Origin: Cerioporus squamosus
Lineage: Eukaryota > Basidiomycota > Agaricomycetes > Polyporales > Polyporaceae
Reading direction: 5' to 3'
DNA: 10,919 nt
Assembly: GCA_022592435.1 (NCBI GenBank)
Contig: JABYQS010000935.1
Location: forward strand, 1 to 10,919
Shown here one piece after another: positions 8,150-10,919 of the stretch. Position 1 is the first letter of the stretch, and every line of letters starts with the position of its first letter. Under the pieces are notes generated by a model. That model made no database searches. It worked only from the letters and a program-made list of their open reading frames with translations, and was not told the DNA's origin. The position numbers and the translations under genes are program-made.

Positions 8150-9016
8150 GATGTGCTGCTGCACTCGGAGGACGACATGCGAGGTTGTCCATACCGATGG
8201 AGAACTGTGCTAGTCGTGCACCCCGCCGTCATATCCGTGGTGCTCAGAGAGATGTGCACTGCATGTAGACCGGTCCTTTTGGGCAGTGGGCGACGTATGC
8301 AGAAGCAGCGAGCTTCAGCCATGACGACCATCCGTGGAGTACTATGTGCGGATGTGTCAAGCCACAAAGATGTGCGAGCAAGAAGGTATGTACCGGGGGA
8401 TACTACACACTACATCGCCCTATTCAAACCCTCCGGAGCAGCGGTACATCACTATCGCCCATGTCAGAATGCGTTGACATGATGACGTCGAAGCTAGGCT
8501 GCTGGGAAGGGAGAATATGGGCGGGCAACCAGGTGCGGCAGCGACGGGAGGACATAGGAGAGGGTAGACAAAGTTCCGCCAGCTCGGATAGCCCATGTAA
8601 CGAGCATGGACAGTGTTGAATGGATGAAAGCTGCTGACGTACAGCTGGAGTGAGTTCCGAGGCTCAGCGAGAGGTCGACAGAGGAAATGGGCAGCAAAGA
8701 CAGTCCAAGGGCCAGCATGATGCAGATTGCGGACAACGGGGAACAGAAGAGATTGAGGAGGGGGAGTCGGGGGAAGATAGTGTTGTACAAGCAGGACGAC
8801 TCGCCGCCAGAAGGCTGGTGTGACACGGCCTGGACGGTGGCTGTGAGCAAACGATTAACCTCGCTTCTGCGCGCAACCGCTAGACACTATTTGGCAATTG
8901 ACGACCGCTTCACTATTCTCAGCCGAGGGTTCTCGAGCTTCAGGATGCCCGAGCACTTCATTAGACAGCAATTAAGATAGCAAATGCAGTAGTGGATAGT
9001 ACCAAAGAATGGGATA
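8150..9016. other. Stretch without a supported gene
   Basis: Open frames exist on both strands (for example 8153-8482 plus and 8494-8850 minus), but none has a recognisable motif or coherent splicing. A GTATGT donor-like site at 8386 has only weak acceptors after it. No repeat linking this stretch to the array was found. Confidence 0.45.
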
Positions 9017-9860
9017 CTAGTTCTCATCCTCGGTCCAGTCCGAAATATCGTCCTCCAGCTCCTCGCCCAAGGACATCACCCTAAGCCCTGTCTCGTACCA
9101 GCCAAGGCGAATCCCACTCGGTGTGTGAATCTGCGGCCGCGGGCCCTTGACAGGCGGTGTCGGATCGGCTGCGACCTCCGCATCGACCACGGCCTCGACC
9201 TCCTCCGAGATCTTCTTTGCGCTCCTCGGTCCATCACGGACATGTCGCGGCGGGATGACTGCACCGTGGCTATCCCGCCAGATCTTGACCCGCCTGCCGA
9301 TACTGTCATACCCGAGCCTCGGCTTGGGCGCAGGGAAGAGTGGTCCCGGGCAGACACTCGCAGCGTTGAACCGGGCAGCACGCAGCTGGTCTTCCGTCGC
9401 CTTCACGAAGTAAAGCTGAGGCGGGTTGGCCTGGAGGAGCTTGAGCAGTGCGCGCAGTGCCTTCATACCAGGTGCACCCTTGTTGCTGAGGTTCGCAAAC
9501 GGATACTGGACCGGCCAGCCAACGAGGATGACCTCGAGTGGCACGGCAACAAAGTTGCGGAACGGGAGAAGTCCCCAGCGCATCTTGGCATTTGCGACAC
9601 CCGTTGTATCCGCTGAAGGTAAAAGAGATGAGCTCGGCTCGCAAGTACCAGGACCGTGGACCTGGGGTGAGAAAGCACGTACCGAGCGAGGAATCCAAGA
9701 GCGTGCGAACGGACCCGCGGATCCTCGCTTCCTCAGTCTTGTATGAACGCTCCTGGGGATGCTCTGGGTGCGAGCAAAGAAGAGCAGTATGTAGAGAGCA
9801 GCGCACGGGCTCGCCAGATGGCATGCAGAAGCGAAGACGGCGGGGAGCTGTAGCAACCAT
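9017..9860 (-). CDS. Hypothetical protein with acidic C-terminus (two exons)
   Basis: The model is exon 1 9860-9683, a 70 nt intron (donor GTACGTGC at 9682, acceptor ACCTTCAG at 9613) and exon 2 9612-9017, giving 257 residues. The intron joins different frames in phase 1, and exon 2 is open for 197 codons. The N-terminus is basic (MVATAPRRLRF). The middle has a compact segment with PFANLSNKGAPGMKALRALL, followed by a basic stretch (GRRVKIWRDSHGAVIPPRH) and KSAKK-like residues (GPRSAKKISEEVEAV). The end is acidic (GEELEDDISDWTEDEN). No signal peptide or membrane segment is evident in this model. The start at 9860 was chosen because a TATA box lies about 90 nt upstream and splicing phase excludes the alternative leader MLQLPAVF. 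The family was not identified; the PF-NLS-like and GP-SAK words recall uncharacterised Polyporales proteins, which is only a recollection. A nuclear or nucleic-acid-associated role is conceivable from charge alone. Confidence 0.6.
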
Positions 9861-9944
9861 GCTATGGAACTCTAAGCTTGCAATGGGAGGAAAGCAGGCT
9901 GGGAGAGTTGAACTCGACTTTGCATTGCGACGACAAAACATGGG

Positions 9945-9954
9945 CCAATATATA
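9945..9954 (-). promoter_or_regulatory. TATA box with inverted CCAAT for the 9860(-) gene
   Basis: On the minus strand the sequence reads TATATATTGG, a TATA element touching a reverse-oriented CCAAT. It is 85-95 nt before the proposed ATG at 9860, a usual fungal spacing. There are no further in-frame ATGs between the expected transcript start and 9860. Confidence 0.45.
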
Positions 9955-9960
9955 CTTCTT

Positions 9961-10340
9961 CCATACTTCAATCTGAGGTCTCAGGTCAATGTCAGGGTTC
10001 TGTCTCATGCAGACGGAACACTCCAGTGGCGTAGGATTCTGGTAGGAATGAGTTTACGCAAGACCTGTTGGGCTGCGCCGCTGCCGCTTCCGGGCAAATT
10101 CTCACAAATGAGAATACAGCCTGTTATCGAGGATTCCAGACCGTTTCAGTACCATGGAAATGGGCTCGGAGACTCGCAAAAGCATGAAGTCTAGTGAAAG
10201 CGTGAGTACATGCCAACCTAGATCACAGGAAGCGGGTCAAAGAGTTCGTCAATTTGCCAACGCAGCGGAACCGTCGCATATAGCAGTCTAGCGATCCATG
10301 GGACCCTTCTTCTGACACGAACCCGCGGGCTTTTCAGACC
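9961..10340. other. Non-coding flank before the right TIR
   Basis: No coding region is supported here; the long plus-strand open frame crossing it is a shadow. A small hairpin is visible at 10098-10115 (ATTCTCA, loop CAAA, TGAGAAT). Confidence 0.5.
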
Positions 10341-10358
10341 GAGACGCAATAGCGAGAG

Positions 10359-10395
10359 TAGTGACTTGCAAGTCCCGGCCTCAGGCCGTCAAGCC
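10359..10395 (-). repeat. Right terminal inverted repeat
   Basis: This is the reverse-complement partner of 2-35. Identity is complete over 10359-10379 and imperfect through 10395. Outside it the GC-rich palindromic complex continues to the end of the window, so the exact outer boundary is uncertain. No clean target-site duplication is visible: bases 1-14 and the bases beyond 10380 do not match as direct repeats. Confidence 0.75.
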
Positions 10396-10425
10396 GCGAG
10401 GCCGAGCCCCCACTGAGGCCGGGAC
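10372..10425. repeat. GC-rich inverted repeat overlapping the right TIR
   Basis: GTCCCGGCCTCAG (10372-10384) pairs perfectly with CTGAGGCCGGGAC (10413-10425), a 13 bp stem with a 28 nt loop that itself contains GC-rich half-palindromes. The left arm is shared with the right TIR. Confidence 0.7.
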
Positions 10426-10919
10426 GGGACGGGCCCTACTGGGGGCTTCAGCCGGCTTGACGGCTCGGCTTGTGCTTTTGGCAAGCCCAAGCCGAGCCGT
10501 CAGGACGGGGCTTTGACGCTCGTCTTGTTGCTGCAGAAGATGGCCGGCTATGAGCCAGAAGTCAGTGAGAATTTAACCATAGCGATGCCAGTAACAACTT
10601 ACAGTGACACGACAGCGACGGGCCTGCGCACCGAGCATTGTCCGGCGCGTGACCATCGTTGTTAGTGCTCAGGCAGGACTGTTCATCCTCTTGAGCAGCG
10701 TTCACAGTCCGTAGACCCTCCTGGATGCACTAAATAAACGATTGTCAGTACCAAGGGTGTCGAAACAAGCCCTCACCATCATATCCTTCGACGGCGCTTG
10801 TCACTCACCATAAGCCGTGGCTCAGGCCGGGACGAGCCCTCGGCTCGGCCTGAGACGTCCTCAGGGCCCGGCCTGAGGTTCGACCAAGCCCCGGCCGTCT
10901 GAAGCCGAGCCCAAGCCCC
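10381..10919 (-). CDS. Spliced open frame of unknown function, 5' end outside window
   Basis: On the minus strand, exons 10919-10809, 10729-10603 and 10547-10381 join through introns of 79 nt (GTGAGTGAC..GTACTGACAATCG..TTATTTAG) and 55 nt (GTAAGTTG..CACTGACTTC..GCTCATAG). Both introns have strong donors and CTGAC branch sites, and the frame stays open across all three exons to a TGA at 10381. The middle exon reads CIQEGLRTVNAAQEDEQSC and is ordinary single-copy-looking sequence. Both outer exons are made of the GC-rich palindromic repeat words, giving low-complexity proline, arginine and alanine rich peptide. So this is either a genuine gene whose ends are built from repeat, or a captured host exon with its introns inside a small repeat-bounded unit (about 10441-10919). 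No family was recognised. Confidence 0.4.
10459..10501. repeat. Perfect 14 bp stem hairpin
   Basis: GACGGCTCGGCTTG (10459-10472) is the exact reverse complement of CAAGCCGAGCCGTC (10488-10501), with a 15 nt loop. It follows GGGGGCTTCAG at 10441, the same word that opens the window. The segment looks like another terminal or subterminal copy of the same repeat family. Confidence 0.75.
10822..10878. repeat. Two short GC-rich inverted repeats at the right edge
   Basis: TCAGGCCG (10822-10829) pairs with CGGCCTGA (10846-10853), and CCTCAGG (10859-10865) pairs with CCTGAGG (10872-10878). CTCAGGCCGGGAC at 10821-10833 repeats, with one mismatch, the stem arm at 10413-10425. The same few words are shuffled throughout 10372-10919. 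Confidence 0.6.

Larger units (their letters stand above)
6380..8150 (-). repeat. Degenerate tandem array of exon-intron modules
   Basis: The clearest unit boundaries are at 6848, 7305, 7799 and 8139, spacings of 457, 494 and 340 nt. Each shows GTRAGTCAGTC on the minus strand. Units starting at 6848 and 7305 on the plus strand align over about 130 nt with few gaps (CTTGTGG..TCR ACGG.GGTTGCAGG, GAGAGAC, then TTCGTGCCGCCTCGC). A second minus-strand donor, GTGAGTCTTC, recurs at 7086 and 7525, each followed by TGCTCTCGA and a CTGAC site. The array is too diverged for slippage of a simple repeat. It looks like repeated duplication of a gene segment carrying two introns. The protein encoded, if any, was not recognised. 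Confidence 0.55.
2..10395. mobile_element. Candidate 10.4 kb TIR-bounded element with gene cargo
   Basis: The inverted repeats at 2-35 and 10359-10395 enclose a membrane protein gene, a truncated cytochrome P450, an unrecognised two-exon gene and two arrays of diverged tandem modules. The inverted ends are seen directly; mobility is inferred. No DDE transposase, helicase, reverse transcriptase or tyrosine recombinase was recognised, so the element would be non-autonomous or too decayed to read. Large TIR elements in basidiomycetes include the Mutator-like and Kyakuja-Dileera-Zisupton groups, but nothing here decides between them. A second possible pair of ends is the window itself: it begins with GGGCTTCAGG and its reverse complement begins with GGGGCTTGGG followed by CTCGGCTTCAGACGG. 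An alternative is two independent copies of a short repeat that happen to face each other. Confidence 0.4.

Noticed and set aside
1555..8150. Repeat-induced point mutation as the cause of divergence between module copies
   Set aside because: Differences between copies include many transversions and indels, not only C-to-T changes, and local GC stays high, so RIP is not needed.
9538..10194. Plus-strand open frame of 218 codons
   Set aside because: It lies opposite the better-supported 9017-9860 minus gene and its promoter. It shows no motif and has the low-complexity composition of an antisense shadow.
1..10919. Assignment of the element to the Kyakuja-Dileera-Zisupton or Mutator-like superfamily
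   Set aside because: No transposase domain was found and no target-site duplication is visible. TIR sequence alone, judged by eye, cannot decide.

Overview
The window looks like nuclear DNA of a filamentous basidiomycete, probably a Polyporales-type wood decay fungus. The reasons are high GC, short GT..AG introns (about 48-89 nt) with CTRAY-like branch sites, a fungal-type seven-helix membrane protein, and a basidiomycete-style cytochrome P450 fragment. There are no bacterial operons and no ribosome binding sites. All assignments come from reading the sequence by eye, without database searches.

Layout. (1) The outer edges carry a 34-37 nt imperfect inverted repeat (2-35 and 10359-10395) with an uninterrupted 21 nt identical core built on the palindrome ACTTGCAAGT. 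It encloses about 10.4 kb and suggests a large TIR-bounded element with gene and gene-fragment cargo. No transposase was recognised. (2) 235-543(-) is a possible broken coding remnant. (3) About 1555-2780 holds two diverged tandem modules (X1-Y1-X2-Y2) with a conserved minus-strand intron. (4) 2999-4172(+) is a four-exon gene for a seven-helix membrane protein, with an apparent one-base frameshift just after its likely start. (5) 4809-5428(-) is the last third of a cytochrome P450, cut off exactly at the ExxR region. It lies tail to tail with the membrane protein gene. (6) About 5940-6500(+) has good plus-strand splice signals, and 6380-8150 is a degenerate array of roughly 340-500 bp units with periodic splice donors on the minus strand and paired CCYGGGAGC words. 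(7) 9017-9860(-) is a two-exon gene for an unrecognised acidic-tailed protein of 257 residues, with a TATA box upstream. (8) 10372-10919 is a GC-rich palindromic complex built from rearranged words (GGGCTTCAG, CCGGGAC, GGCTCGGC, TTGACGGC). It surrounds a small spliced open frame on the minus strand.

There is no evidence that the genes form one pathway. The more economical reading is a mosaic: a repeat-bounded segment that has collected and tandemly duplicated genic pieces, some truncated, around one or two possibly intact genes. The most unusual parts are the two arrays of exon-intron modules and the spliced open frame that runs through the palindromic termini.
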